DNA from: Streptomyces sp. WAC 04229 | GTDB taxonomy: Bacteria; Actinomycetota; Actinomycetes; Streptomycetales; Streptomycetaceae | Assembly (NCBI RefSeq): GCF_003947455.1 | Contig: NZ_QHJH01000006.1 | Location: forward strand, 1 to 64,000 | Direction of reading: 5' to 3' | DNA: 64,000 nt | The notes under the pieces: model-generated | What the model saw: the letters and a program-made list of their open reading frames with translations, nothing else | Told to the model about the DNA's origin: nothing | Database searches by the model: none | Made by a program: the position numbers and the translations under genes | Shown here: positions 35,447 through 44,387 of the stretch, in pieces | Layout of the letters: every line of letters begins with the position of its first letter | How positions within the stretch are numbered: position 1 is the stretch's first letter

Positions 35447-36418
35447 TCAACCGTCCGCCCTACCGGCCCGGTTCCGGTCGCGCCACTCCCGGGGCGACAT
35501 GCCGTACGTCCGCTTGAAGACCTTGCTGAAATGCGTGGCGTTGACGAAGCCCCAGCTGCGGCCGACCGCCGCGATGGTCCGCCGACGTCCGGCCGGGCCG
35601 GCCAGTTCCCGCCGGCATTCGGCGAGGCGGCGGGTACGGATCCAGTCGCCGAGGCTGATGCCCGAGCGGGCCAGGACGGCGTAGAGGTGGCGCACGGAGA
35701 TGCCGTGCGCGGCGGCGATCCGGGCCGCCGACAGATCGGCGTCCGCCAGGTGCTCCCGCATGAACCGGGTGATCCGAAGCCCCAGTGTCGCCTCCAACGG
35801 GCCCGTGGCCCGGCCGGAGTCGCCGTACTGGGTGGTGAGGACCGCGCGCAGGAGTTCGACACTGGGCTCGACGACGGCGTCGGCGTGCCCGCCCTGGTGC
35901 AGGGCGTCGGTGACGGCCAGCTGGGAGAAGTAGCTGAAGGCGAGCGGTGCGACGGGGTTGCCGGCTCCCATCGCCACCGCGCCGGTCTCCCGGAGCAGCC
36001 GGTCCGGCAACGCGAGCGATGAGCGGGGGAAGCGCAGGAAGTGGTGGTCGACACCGTTGTCGAAGAGCAGCGTGTAGGGAGAGATCGACTCGTAGACGGC
36101 CAACTGGCCCGGCTCCAGCACGCACTCGCGGCCGTTCTGCACGACCAGGCTGGTGCCGGCCACCTGGAGGCCGAGGAAGACGGCCGGTTCCTCGTCCTGC
36201 CGGGCCAGCCGCTCCGTCCGCCGGACGGTGACCGGCGACGCCCGCGCCGAACAGAACCTCACCGGTCCGACGGCGCCGAGCCCGATGCGGACGGAGATCT
36301 CCTCGACCGGCGGCCGGTGGTCGATGTCGACGGCCACCAGGGACTCCCACACGGCATGCCGGACCACCTCCTTCCGGTCCCGTGGCGTAACGAACGCCGT
36401 GTCCAGAACCGGACTCAT
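35447..36418 (-). CDS. AraC family regulator with N-terminal cupin-like sensing domain
   Basis: 323 aa. Residues about 40-180 are a ligand-binding domain of the AraC_binding_2 type (CVLEPGQLAVYESISPYTL). Residues about 215-315 hold the paired HTH (ARIAAAHGISVRHLYAVLAR, then SWGFVNATHFSKVFKRTYGM followed by SPREW). It is a cytoplasmic activator or repressor. It is transcribed away from the lipoprotein gene at 36749, which is a possible target. Confidence 0.88.
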   Translation of the reverse strand: MSPVLDTAFVTPRDRKEVVRHAVWESLVAVDIDHRPPVEEISVRIGLGAVGPVRFCSARASPVTVRRTERLARQDEEPAVFLGLQVAGTSLVVQNGRECVLEPGQLAVYESISPYTLLFDNGVDHHFLRFPRSSLALPDRLLRETGAVAMGAGNPVAPLAFSYFSQLAVTDALHQGGHADAVVEPSVELLRAVLTTQYGDSGRATGPLEATLGLRITRFMREHLADADLSAARIAAAHGISVRHLYAVLARSGISLGDWIRTRRLAECRRELAGPAGRRRTIAAVGRSWGFVNATHFSKVFKRTYGMSPREWRDRNRAGRADG

Positions 36419-36748
36419 GAGGCAGACCTCCCGTTGCGCCGGTCATGGCGCCGCCCCCGCGGCTGCTCGGCCCGTTCCCCCACAAGTCCCCCTCGGCACG
36501 GACGGATCCCGGCCTCATTCTGACCCGAAGCTCTCGCGCTGAACAGCGCCTCCGCCAGGTCACCGCGGGGCTTCGCCCGCCCCTCACGGGCGGCTTCGCC
36601 GCGGCGCACACGTTCGCGCACGCCTGGCAAAGTACTGCGCACGCACGACAAAGCCGCCTCCCCACGACCGCCCTAGGGTCTTCCACGGCACGCCCGGAGT
36701 GCCGGCGCACAGGCCGCCGATCCTCCGGCCGGGAAAGGTGACACGTCC
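36419..36748. other. Divergent promoter region of the AraC and lipoprotein genes
   Basis: 330 bp. A TAGGGT hexamer at 36674-36679, about 70 bp before the lipoprotein start, is a reasonable Streptomyces -10 element. No clear operator palindrome was found. Confidence 0.4.
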
Positions 36749-37642
36749 GTGAGGAAGAAGACCCTCGTCGCCGCCGCCCTCGCCGCGGCGGTGTGCTGCG
36801 CGGCCGGCTGCAACACCCCGGCGGAACGGCAGACCGTCCCGAACACGGAGGTCAGGGATCTCACCGTCCGGGGGGAGATCCGCGTCGGGCGCGCCGAGGA
36901 GCGGCTCGTGAAGGAGTGCATGGCCGCGAAGGGCTACCCGTACTGGGAGTTGCCGGTCCCCGGCGTCGACGAGCGCAAGGCGGGCCGCTACGTCACCGAC
37001 GACGTGGACTGGGCGCGGAGGTACGGCTACGGCCGCGTCTTCGAGGAACGCGGCGAAGAGATCCGCAGGACCGACCCGACCACCGTCCACATCAACAAGC
37101 TGAGCCCCCGGGAGCGAGCCGCCTACAACAAGGCCCTGGACGGCGACCACCGGAACCGGATGAGCACCGAACTGCCGGGCGGAACGGGCACGGTGCACGC
37201 GCCCCGCGGCGGGTGTGCCAACCAGGCACGCTCCACGCTCTACGGTGACGCCGAGAAGTGGTTCGCGGTCCGCAAGACCATCGAGGGCATCCTGCCGCTC
37301 TACGGCCGGGACCTCATGGAGGACAGCCGGCTCACGCAGCCGGTCGCACGGTGGGCGCGCTGCATGAAGGAGGCCGGCCGCCCCTTCGACGACCCCGGCC
37401 GGCTCCGCCAGGAACGTGTCAGGGCCACGGCGGACATGCCGTCCGCCGAGGCCCACAGGTTCGACAGGACACTGGCGGTGCTCGACGCGACCTGTGCCGG
37501 GAAGACCTCCCTCGCCCGGACCATGCGCGCCCTGGAGACCTCGTACCGGGAGAACGTACTCAAGAGGTACGTGAAGCAGCGGGCCGCCTACCGCACGATG
37601 CGCCTGCACGCCCTGCGTCAGGCCGACGACGTCCGGTCCTGA
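36749..37642 (+). CDS. Lipoprotein, function unknown
   Basis: 297 aa with a GTG start. The signal peptide ends in a lipobox-like AVCCAAGCN (Cys about residue 21). The mature part is highly charged and helical with several Cys (KECMAAKGYPYW, GGCANQ, ARCMKEAGRPF, DATCAG). The pattern 'C-M-x-x-x-G-x-P-[YF]' occurs twice and suggests an internal duplication. No enzyme motif. It is followed after 39 bp by a secreted protein in the same direction, so they may be co-transcribed. Confidence 0.7.
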   Translation: MRKKTLVAAALAAAVCCAAGCNTPAERQTVPNTEVRDLTVRGEIRVGRAEERLVKECMAAKGYPYWELPVPGVDERKAGRYVTDDVDWARRYGYGRVFEERGEEIRRTDPTTVHINKLSPRERAAYNKALDGDHRNRMSTELPGGTGTVHAPRGGCANQARSTLYGDAEKWFAVRKTIEGILPLYGRDLMEDSRLTQPVARWARCMKEAGRPFDDPGRLRQERVRATADMPSAEAHRFDRTLAVLDATCAGKTSLARTMRALETSYRENVLKRYVKQRAAYRTMRLHALRQADDVRS

Positions 37643-37681
37643 CGCCGGCATCGCCATCACACCCACCCAAGGAGATCCGTC

Positions 37682-38152
37682 ATGCGCAAAATCCCTGCCG
37701 CGGCCGCCGTGGCCGTGTTCGCCGGCATCAGCCTCCTCGGCCCCGTGCCCGGCGCGTCCGCCGCCGCGGCGGCCACCTGCGCCGACAACTACGAATCGGC
37801 GCGCGCCGGTTACATGTACGCCTACAACGGCGCCAACTGCGAGGGACAGCTCGGCCTCGCGGTCGGCAACGACCAGGACTGGGGCGACTCCGCGAGCAGC
37901 TTCCAGGGATCCGACGACAACAGGGCCTCCTCGGTCCTGAACATGGGCCGCTACTCGGAGGTCAAGTTCTTCGCGTTCCGCACCAGCTTCTCCGGCTTCA
38001 ACCCCCACATCTGCCTGACCCGAGCGGAGGGCTACGCCTCGAACCTCAGCGACGACTACTTCATGGAGGACCCGATCTTCGGCAGCGCCAACAACAGCAT
38101 CAGCGCCCACATCTGGGTCGACCGCACCTCGTGCAGCGCCTACGCGGTGTGA
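37682..38152 (+). CDS. Small secreted protein, peptidase-inhibitor I36-like
   Basis: 156 aa with an AAGGAGAT site and a standard signal peptide ending near ASA-AAA. The mature part has Cys (TCADNYESAR, ANCEGQLG, HICLTR, TSCSAYAV) and a Gly/Asn/Tyr-rich beta pattern with 'DDNRASSVLN', which resembles small extracellular gamma-crystallin-like or I36 inhibitor proteins of Streptomyces. The assignment is tentative. It probably shares a transcript with the upstream lipoprotein. Confidence 0.55.
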   Translation: MRKIPAAAAVAVFAGISLLGPVPGASAAAAATCADNYESARAGYMYAYNGANCEGQLGLAVGNDQDWGDSASSFQGSDDNRASSVLNMGRYSEVKFFAFRTSFSGFNPHICLTRAEGYASNLSDDYFMEDPIFGSANNSISAHIWVDRTSCSAYAV

Positions 38153-38233
38153 CGGCCCTCCGACCCGAGTCCGGCCCATCGGAAGATGCGCTGAGACATG
38201 GCGCATGGTAGGCGGGGGAGCCCGACGGCGCAG

Positions 38234-38446
38234 TCATGTGTCCCAGTCGTCGGGCCCCTCTCCCCGCCATTCGATGCCCTTGGACCGGACGACGTCCATG
38301 TCGTCGAAATCCTGCAACCCGGCCTCCTGTATGAAGGCGGCGATGTCGGTGGTGGTGTAGGCGATGCCGACGAAGTGACCGTTGATGCGGACGCGTCTGC
38401 CGCTGTCCGCTCCGGCGGGGTAGATGACGATCGGCTGCTCGCTCAT
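38234..38446 (-). CDS. Small conserved Streptomyces protein (70 aa)
   Basis: 70 aa, cytoplasmic. It starts MSEQPIVIYPAG, contains RRVRINGHFVGIAY and ends EWRGEGPDDW. This pattern occurs as a free-standing small protein in many Streptomyces genomes as far as I recall; its function is unknown. The same domain forms the first 70 residues of the membrane protein at 3379-4833, which links this small protein to a possible membrane partner or ancestor. Confidence 0.7.
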   Translation of the reverse strand: MSEQPIVIYPAGADSGRRVRINGHFVGIAYTTTDIAAFIQEAGLQDFDDMDVVRSKGIEWRGEGPDDWDT

Positions 38447-39020
38447 GGTCTCAGGGTGGGCCGGACGGCGAGGGCCCGCACGCGGAGCGCTCAGCGCGGA
38501 GGTCCGTGCGGACCGGCGTGGGAGCCGTGCTGCCCACGGGGCCTCCAGGGGGCACATACGACCAGTGCTCGGGCGCCCTCGGCCGGATGGCCAGGCCGCG
38601 TCGCCGCGTGTTCCTGCCTCAAGGATCTGCCGGAGAGGATCTCCCGGAAGGGGCCTCCCGGAGGCGAAGGACGGTTCCCGGCCGCCTGCCAGGGCTGACG
38701 CCACCGCTCCGAATCCGGCCACCCCGCGCGCCATGCAGGTCCCCGGGGGCTGAGCCGACACGGCTTCGCGTCGGACTTGTTGACATGCCCAGCGCCCGTC
38801 GCGATCCTGTGACAGCCGACTTCCATCGATGTAAATGTCCGGTGCGCGCCGCTCGGCGCACCCCCTCGACGTACTTGCCGACCCGCACGGACAACCCGCT
38901 CGACGGTCACGGGCCGACCCCACAGACTCCGCCGACCCGTTGCTGACCGGATGCCAGGCCCGACCCGCCACGCCACGGCCGGGCCGGCGTCGAACAGGAG
39001 ACCGATCAGGGAACGGGACC
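38447..39020. other. 574-bp upstream region of the first GH43 gene
   Basis: No gene is supported. It contains the operator-like site at 38821-38834. The rest shows no palindrome or coding bias that I can defend. Confidence 0.45.
38821..38834. promoter_or_regulatory. LacI-type operator upstream of GH43 gene 1
   Basis: TTCCATCGATGTAA. The two halves agree at 6 of 7 positions, and the site matches four other sites in the window. It lies 187 bp before the GH43 start. Regulator binding is inferred. Confidence 0.5.
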
Positions 39021-40091
39021 ATGAAACCTCTTCGCCTGCTCCACGCCGCCGTCGCCTTCGGCCTCTCCGGCATCCTCGCGGCCGCGCTGTCCCTGGCGTC
39101 CGCCGAGCCCGCCACCGCCGACCAGACCGGGCTGCGCGCCGCCGACCCCAGCGTCCTGCGCGTCGGCAGCACCTACGTCTCCGTGCAGTCGGCGGGCGGC
39201 GGCATCGTCGTGCGCCAGGCCCCGTCGACGGCCGCCCTGGCCTCGGCGCCCGCCCGCCAGGTCTGGTCGGACACCCGGAACCGCGGGGAGGTGTGGGCCC
39301 CCGAGATCGTGCGGGACGGCGGCCGCTACTACATCTACTTCTCGGCCGGCCGCGGCGCCGCCCACCGGATGTACGTCATCAGCTCCGCCTCCCCGGACAG
39401 CGGATACACCGCCGAGACGAAGCTGGCGCTGCCGGACGACAAGTGGGCCATCGACGGCACCCTGTTCACGTTCAACGGGCAACGATGGTTCGTGTGGTCC
39501 GGCTGGGCGGGCGACACCAACGTCGAGCAGAACTTGTACATCGCGCGGATGAGCAGCCCCACCACGCCCACCGGCGCGCGCCATGTCATCTCGCAGCCCC
39601 GCGAGAGCTGGGAGCGCGTGGTCGGCAACCCGTACATCAACGAGGGGCCCGAGCCCATCAAGGACCCCAGCGGCCAGCTGCACATCGCGTACTCCGCCAA
39701 CGGCAGCTGGAGCGACCAGTACTGCCTCGCCGACCTCCGGCTGCGGGCCGGCGGCGATCCGACGTACGTGTGGGACTGGTACAAGTCCAACGGCTGCCTC
39801 TTCGGCTCGAACCGCGCCACGATGATGTCCGGCTGGGACCCGACCCTGCACGTCAACGGACCAGGCCACCACACCTTCGTCCTGCTCGACGGCGACATCG
39901 ACACGAGCCCGCCCGCCGGCCCGCGCTTCCCCCTGATGTTCCACGCGGTGCCCAAGGGCACGCCGTACTCCTGGGAGAACCGGTACTGGTACACCGGCAC
40001 CTTCGCCTGGTGGGGGAACACCACCTACAGCCGCGCCAACGTCCCCGGCCCGAACAACGACACGGGCTGGAGCCTCAAGTTCTTCGAGTAG
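39021..40091 (+). CDS. Secreted GH43-type glycoside hydrolase
   Basis: 356 aa with a signal peptide ending near residue 34 (ATADQ). The single five-bladed catalytic domain shows the three GH43 acids: Asp42 (AADPSVLR, base), Asp145 (WAIDGTLF, pKa modulator) and Glu208 (INEGPEPI, acid). Family members remove or cut arabinofuranose, galactofuranose or xylose units outside the cell. The YtfQ-like transporter and GH127 enzyme nearby favour a furanoside substrate. Control is probably by the LacI regulator next door through the site at 38821. Confidence 0.88.
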   Translation: MKPLRLLHAAVAFGLSGILAAALSLASAEPATADQTGLRAADPSVLRVGSTYVSVQSAGGGIVVRQAPSTAALASAPARQVWSDTRNRGEVWAPEIVRDGGRYYIYFSAGRGAAHRMYVISSASPDSGYTAETKLALPDDKWAIDGTLFTFNGQRWFVWSGWAGDTNVEQNLYIARMSSPTTPTGARHVISQPRESWERVVGNPYINEGPEPIKDPSGQLHIAYSANGSWSDQYCLADLRLRAGGDPTYVWDWYKSNGCLFGSNRATMMSGWDPTLHVNGPGHHTFVLLDGDIDTSPPAGPRFPLMFHAVPKGTPYSWENRYWYTGTFAWWGNTTYSRANVPGPNNDTGWSLKFFE

Positions 40092-40188
40092 CACGCCCGT
40101 GCGGCCCGCCTCCCGGCGTGGTGTGCGACCATCCCGGATAGTCCGGTGCCGGTCGGTCGCCATGCTTGTCAGCGCCGGGAGACGAGCT

Positions 40189-40202
40189 GTATAACGTTGT
40201 AA
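40189..40202. promoter_or_regulatory. LacI-type operator upstream of the LacI gene
   Basis: GTATAACGTTGTAA, centred on AACGTT, lies about 90 bp before the regulator start. It suggests autoregulation. Confidence 0.6.
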
Positions 40203-40292
40203 ACTCGTGCCCAGGGGCTTGGAGTCCGGCTCACCGTGGGGACACCCGCCCCGCACCGAACACCGAGTGGGGACGCTTCGGAGGGATTCGAC

Positions 40293-41312
40293 GTGCGGGT
40301 CAGCCTCAAGGACGTCGCCGCGCACGCGGGGGTCTCCGTCAAGACCGTCTCCAACGTGGTGAACGACTACCCCTACGTCACCGCCGGAATGCGGGAGCGT
40401 GTCCAGCGCTCCATCGACGAGCTGGGTTACCGGCCGAACCTGACGGCGCGCCACCTGCGCAAGGGACGCACCGGCATCATCGCGCTCGCCCTGCCCGAGC
40501 TGGGCAACCCCTACTTCGCCGAACTGGCCGCCGCCGTCATCGACGCGGCCGCCGCGCACGACTACACCGTGCTCCTCGACCACACCGGCGGGCTGCGGGA
40601 GCAGGAGATCCTGGTCAGCCAGGGTTTCCGGGCCCGGGTGATCGACGGGCTCATCCTCAGCCCGATCGAACTGGAGACGGAGGACCTGCGCGACCGCACG
40701 GAGAACGTGCCGCTGGTGCTCCTCGGCGAGCGGGACTACGACCTGCCCTACGACCACATCGCGATCGACAACGTCGCGGCGGCCCGCGCGGCGGTACGCC
40801 ACCTGATCGGCCTCGGCCGCCGGGAGGTGGCGTTCATCGGTGACCGGCTCGGTCGCAGCGAACCCGCCCAGCTGCGCGTGCGCGGCTGGCGCGAGGAGCT
40901 GGCCGCCGCCGGGCTACCGGCCGACGACGGACTCGTCGCCGCCACCGACGGCTGGGGGCACGCGGACGGTGCGGCCGCCATGGCCCGGATCCTGGAGGCC
41001 GGCCGGCGGCCCGACGCGGTCTTCGCCTACAACGACCTCGTGGCCATCGGGGCGATGCGCGTCCTGCACGCGCGAGGGCTGCGGGTGCCCGAGGACATCG
41101 CGGTCGTCGGCTTCGACGACGTGGTCGAGGGCCGGTTCGGTGCGGTGACGCTCACCTCGGTGTCGCCGGACAAGGAGGCCATCGGCCGGCTCGCGGTCGA
41201 GTCGGTACTGGCCCGGCTCGGCGGCCAGTCGGCCGAACCGCGCCGCTTCCGGGCCGACCACCGGCTCGTGGAGCGGGAGAGCACGCTGGGCCGCGGCGCC
41301 GAAGGCATCTGA
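40293..41312 (+). CDS. LacI family regulator of the furanoside locus
   Basis: 339 aa from a GTG at 40293 with GGAGGG 7 nt upstream; an upstream ATG at 40236 would add residues before the HTH. The HTH is at once visible (VSLKDVAAHAGVSVKTVSNV), followed by a periplasmic-binding-protein-like sugar sensor (IIALALPELGNPYFAELAAA ... FAYNDLVAIGAMRVL). Five similar palindromes (consensus TTnCAwCGwTGkAA) lie upstream of it and of four sugar-degradation or uptake genes. The likely inducer is a furanose sugar or a product of the pathway. Confidence 0.9.
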   Translation: MRVSLKDVAAHAGVSVKTVSNVVNDYPYVTAGMRERVQRSIDELGYRPNLTARHLRKGRTGIIALALPELGNPYFAELAAAVIDAAAAHDYTVLLDHTGGLREQEILVSQGFRARVIDGLILSPIELETEDLRDRTENVPLVLLGERDYDLPYDHIAIDNVAAARAAVRHLIGLGRREVAFIGDRLGRSEPAQLRVRGWREELAAAGLPADDGLVAATDGWGHADGAAAMARILEAGRRPDAVFAYNDLVAIGAMRVLHARGLRVPEDIAVVGFDDVVEGRFGAVTLTSVSPDKEAIGRLAVESVLARLGGQSAEPRRFRADHRLVERESTLGRGAEGI

Positions 41313-41346
41313 ACACACGCACCGACCTGTACTCGGGGGGTGGGCC

Positions 41347-41363
41347 GGACGGCATGGCCGTCC
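41347..41363 (+). terminator. Hairpin after the LacI gene
   Basis: GGACGGC pairs with GCCGTCC around an ATG loop (7-bp perfect stem, followed by a C-run), 34 bp after the LacI stop. It is a moderate terminator candidate. Confidence 0.45.
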
Positions 41364-41536
41364 CCCGAATTGACATCGTTGTCACGCGACTTGACGACTC
41401 AGTCTCGGCGGAACGGCGGCAACAAGTCAAGAGGCCGCCGCGTGTTCGCCGGGGTTCGGTGAACGGGACCGCTGGAAAAGCGAGTTCGACCCGCACGTCC
41501 TGATCGCAGGTCGCGCACGGGGGGTTTACAGCATCC

Positions 41537-41550
41537 TTGCAACGATGTAA
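41537..41550. promoter_or_regulatory. LacI-type operator upstream of the ABC transporter operon
   Basis: TTGCAACGATGTAA lies about 110 bp before the binding-protein start. It fits the shared consensus; the arms agree at 5 of 7 positions. Confidence 0.55.
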
Positions 41551-41661
41551 AACCTCTGTGCGGCGGGCCGGACGAGGTCCTCCGCAGGGGGAGAAGCAGT
41601 AGTCGTCGCACATAGTCCGGCTCCCCAATTCCCTTTCAGCGCCACCCGGATCGGGGTCACC

Positions 41662-42759
41662 ATGCAGCGCACCACTCACCGTCCACACCTCCTCGGCCGC
41701 CCGGTGGTCGTGGCCCTGGCCGCCGCCGTGGCCCTCACCGCGACCGCCTGCGCCAAGTCGGAGGACGACGCGTCGGACAGCAAGCAGTCCGGGTCGTCCG
41801 CGGCCGGCGCCGAGCAGAAGGCCGTCACGCCGAAGCCGGGCAGCAAGACCTGCACCATCGACGCGTACGGCGCCGAGAAGCTGGACCTGAAGGGCGCGAC
41901 CGTCGGCTTCTCCCAGTCGGAGAAGGAGGCGAACCCGTTCCGGATCGCCGAGACCCAGTCCATCAAGGACGAGGCGGAGAAGCGGGGCGTCAAGCTGCTC
42001 ACCGCCAACGCCCAGTCGCAGTTCTCCAAGCAGATCACCGACGTGCAGGACCTGCTCGCCAAGGGCGCCGACCTGCTGGTCATCGCGCCGCTCAACTCCG
42101 ACGGCTGGGACCCGGTGCTGCAGGCCGCCGCCGCGAAGAAGGTCCCGATCATCACGATCGACCGCAAGATCAACGCCGAGGCCTGCAAGGACTACGTCTC
42201 CTTCATCGCCTCGGACTTCGTCGAGCAGGGACGCCGGGCCGCCGACCAGATGATCGAGGCCACGGGCGGCAAGGGCGAGGTCGCCATCCTCCTCGGCGCG
42301 GCCGGCAACAACGTCACCACCGAGCGCACCAAGGGCTTCAAGGACCGCGTGGCCGAGAAGGCCCCCGGCCTGAAGGTGGTCTTCGAGCAGACCGGTGACT
42401 TCGCCCGCGAGAAGGGCCAGCAGGTCACCGAGCAGCTCATCCAGTCGAACCCCGGCATCAAGGGCATCTACGCGGAGAACGACGAGATGGGCCTGGGCGC
42501 GGTGGCCGCCCTCAAGGGAGCCGGCAAGAAGGCGGGCGACGTCGACATCATCACCGTGGACGGCACGCGCAACGCCGTGCAGGGCATCGTCGACGGCTGG
42601 ATCAGCGGGGTGATCGAGTCCAACCCGCGCTTCGGACCGCTGGCGTTCCAGACCCTCGACACCTTCACCAAGGGCGAAGCGGTGCCGCAGGACATCGTCA
42701 TCGAGGACGGGGCGTACAACGCGGACAACGCCAAGCAGGACATCGGCAAGGCCTACTGA
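41662..42759 (+). CDS. ytfQ: Sugar ABC transporter binding lipoprotein, YtfQ-like
   Basis: 365 aa. Signal peptide with lipobox LTATACAK (Cys30), then a periplasmic-binding-protein fold: VGFSQSEKEANPFRIAETQS, a central IAPLNSDGWDPVLQAAA, and IYAENDEMGLGAV. The IAP...GW-P-VL and EN/ND-DM elements are those of the galactofuranose-binding protein YtfQ of E. coli. The following ATPase and two permeases keep the ytfQRT-yjfF order. Substrate: most likely D-galactofuranose or L-arabinofuranose (inference from family and neighbours). A strong mRNA hairpin follows the stop. Confidence 0.85.
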   Translation: MQRTTHRPHLLGRPVVVALAAAVALTATACAKSEDDASDSKQSGSSAAGAEQKAVTPKPGSKTCTIDAYGAEKLDLKGATVGFSQSEKEANPFRIAETQSIKDEAEKRGVKLLTANAQSQFSKQITDVQDLLAKGADLLVIAPLNSDGWDPVLQAAAAKKVPIITIDRKINAEACKDYVSFIASDFVEQGRRAADQMIEATGGKGEVAILLGAAGNNVTTERTKGFKDRVAEKAPGLKVVFEQTGDFAREKGQQVTEQLIQSNPGIKGIYAENDEMGLGAVAALKGAGKKAGDVDIITVDGTRNAVQGIVDGWISGVIESNPRFGPLAFQTLDTFTKGEAVPQDIVIEDGAYNADNAKQDIGKAY

Positions 42760-42767
42760 CCCTCCAC

Positions 42768-42790
42768 GGGGCCCGGGACACCCGGGCCCC
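42768..42790 (+). terminator. Strong intra-operon hairpin after the binding-protein gene
   Basis: GGGGCCCGGG pairs perfectly with CCCGGGCCCC around an ACA loop. It sits 8 bp after the ytfQ-like stop and 38 bp before the ATPase start. Such hairpins usually protect the binding-protein mRNA or partly terminate, giving more binding protein than transporter. Confidence 0.75.
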
Positions 42791-42827
42791 CGTCGTCCTG
42801 CCCGCACCACACATCCTGGAGGCACAG

Positions 42828-44387
42828 GTGGCACCCCCCGCCGAAGTCCTCGCCGTCCGCGGACTGAGCAAGACCTTCCCCGGCGTCCGCGCCCTGGACG
42901 ACGTGGACCTGACCGTGCACGCCGGCGAGGTCCACGCCCTGATCGGCGAGAACGGCGCCGGAAAGTCGACCCTCATCAAGCTGCTCACCGGCGTCTACCG
43001 ACCGGACGCCGGCCGCATCACCTTCCAGGACCGGGAGGTCTCCTTCGAGACCCCGCTGGAGGCGCAGAAGGCCGGCATCTCGACCATCTACCAAGAGGTC
43101 AACCTCATCCCGCTGCTGAGCGTGGCCCGCAACCTCTTCCTCGGCCGCGAGCCCCGCACCCGCCTCGGCCTGCTCGACTTCGCCCGCATGAACCGCGAGG
43201 CCGGCGAGATCCTGCGCACCTACGGCGTCCGCGTCGACGTCCGCCAGTCGCTGCGCACCCTCGGTGTCGGCGCCCAGCAGATGGTGGCCCTGGCCCGCGC
43301 CGTGGCCACCGACGCACGCGTCGTCATCATGGACGAACCGACCTCCTCCCTCGAACCGCGGGAGGTGGAGACCCTGTTCTCGGTCATCCGCCGCCTGCGC
43401 GACCAGGGCATCGCCGTCATCTACGTCAGCCACCGCCTGGACGAGCTGTACGCCGTGTGCAGCAAGGTCACCGTGCTGCGCGACGGGCGCCGCGTCCACC
43501 ACGGCGACCTGGCCGACCTGGACCGCATCGACCTGGTGTCGACCATGCTCGGCCGCGAACTGGGGGAGGTGCGCGCGGAGGGGCAGACCAAGTTCTCCGG
43601 CGACCACCAAATCGCCGACGACCAACCGGTCCTGTCCGCGCGGGAGTTGTCCGTCCGGCACAAGCTCCATGGTGTGTCCCTCGACATCCGGCCCGGCGAG
43701 GTCGTCGGCCTCGGCGGTCTCCTCGGCTCCGGACGCACCGAGACCGCCAAGGCGATCTCCGGTGCTCTGGCACTGAGTTCGGGAAACGTCACGGTGGCCG
43801 GGGCACCGCTGCGCGGCGGATCGACACCCGCCTCCATCCGGGCGGGCATCAGCCTGCTGCCCGAAGACCGCAAGAGCGAGGGCATCGTCCCCGGTCTGTC
43901 CGTGCGGGAGAACATCGCGCTCGCCGTCCTGCCCCGGCTCTCCCGCTTCGGCCTGGTCTCCGAGTCCCGCGTCGACTCCATCGTCGACACCTTCATGAAA
44001 CGGCTGCGCATCAAGGCGTCCTCACCCCACCAGAAAGTCGGCGAACTGTCCGGCGGCAACCAGCAGAAGGTGCTCCTGGCCCGCTGGCTGGCGATGAACC
44101 CGAAGGTGCTGCTCCTCGACGAACCCACCCGCGGCATCGACGTCGGCGCCAAGGCCGAGGTGCAGAAACTCGTGGACGAACTGGCCGCGGACGGCCTGGG
44201 CGTCCTGCTCATCTCCTCCGACCTGGAGGAACTGATCGAAGGGTCCGACCGCGTGGTCGTACTGAAGGACGGTGCGGTCGTCGGCGAACTGACCGGCGAC
44301 GAGGTCACCGAGGACCAGCTGATGCGCACCATCGCCGGCGAGGCCCCGCCGCGGGACCCGGCCGAGGAGGCGGTCACCCATGGCTGA
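42828..44387 (+). CDS. ytfR: Sugar ABC transporter ATPase with two nucleotide-binding domains, YtfR-like
   Basis: 519 aa from a GTG with GGAGG 7 nt upstream. The first domain has Walker A GENGAGKST (40-48) and Walker B (VVIMDEPTSS). The second has a changed P-loop (GLLGSGRTETAK), a complete signature (LSGGNQQKVLLAR) and a Walker B ending LLLDEPTRGID. This two-domain arrangement with an uneven second P-loop is standard for ribose/galactofuranose-type importers. It is cytoplasmic and drives the two permeases that follow. It overlaps the next gene by 8 bp. Confidence 0.92.
   Translation: MAPPAEVLAVRGLSKTFPGVRALDDVDLTVHAGEVHALIGENGAGKSTLIKLLTGVYRPDAGRITFQDREVSFETPLEAQKAGISTIYQEVNLIPLLSVARNLFLGREPRTRLGLLDFARMNREAGEILRTYGVRVDVRQSLRTLGVGAQQMVALARAVATDARVVIMDEPTSSLEPREVETLFSVIRRLRDQGIAVIYVSHRLDELYAVCSKVTVLRDGRRVHHGDLADLDRIDLVSTMLGRELGEVRAEGQTKFSGDHQIADDQPVLSARELSVRHKLHGVSLDIRPGEVVGLGGLLGSGRTETAKAISGALALSSGNVTVAGAPLRGGSTPASIRAGISLLPEDRKSEGIVPGLSVRENIALAVLPRLSRFGLVSESRVDSIVDTFMKRLRIKASSPHQKVGELSGGNQQKVLLARWLAMNPKVLLLDEPTRGIDVGAKAEVQKLVDELAADGLGVLLISSDLEELIEGSDRVVVLKDGAVVGELTGDEVTEDQLMRTIAGEAPPRDPAEEAVTHG

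Larger units (their letters stand above)
41313..41661. other. Upstream region of the ABC transporter operon
   Basis: 349 bp between the LacI stop and the binding-protein start. It holds the hairpin at 41347-41363 and the operator at 41537-41550. No further gene is supported. Confidence 0.45.
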
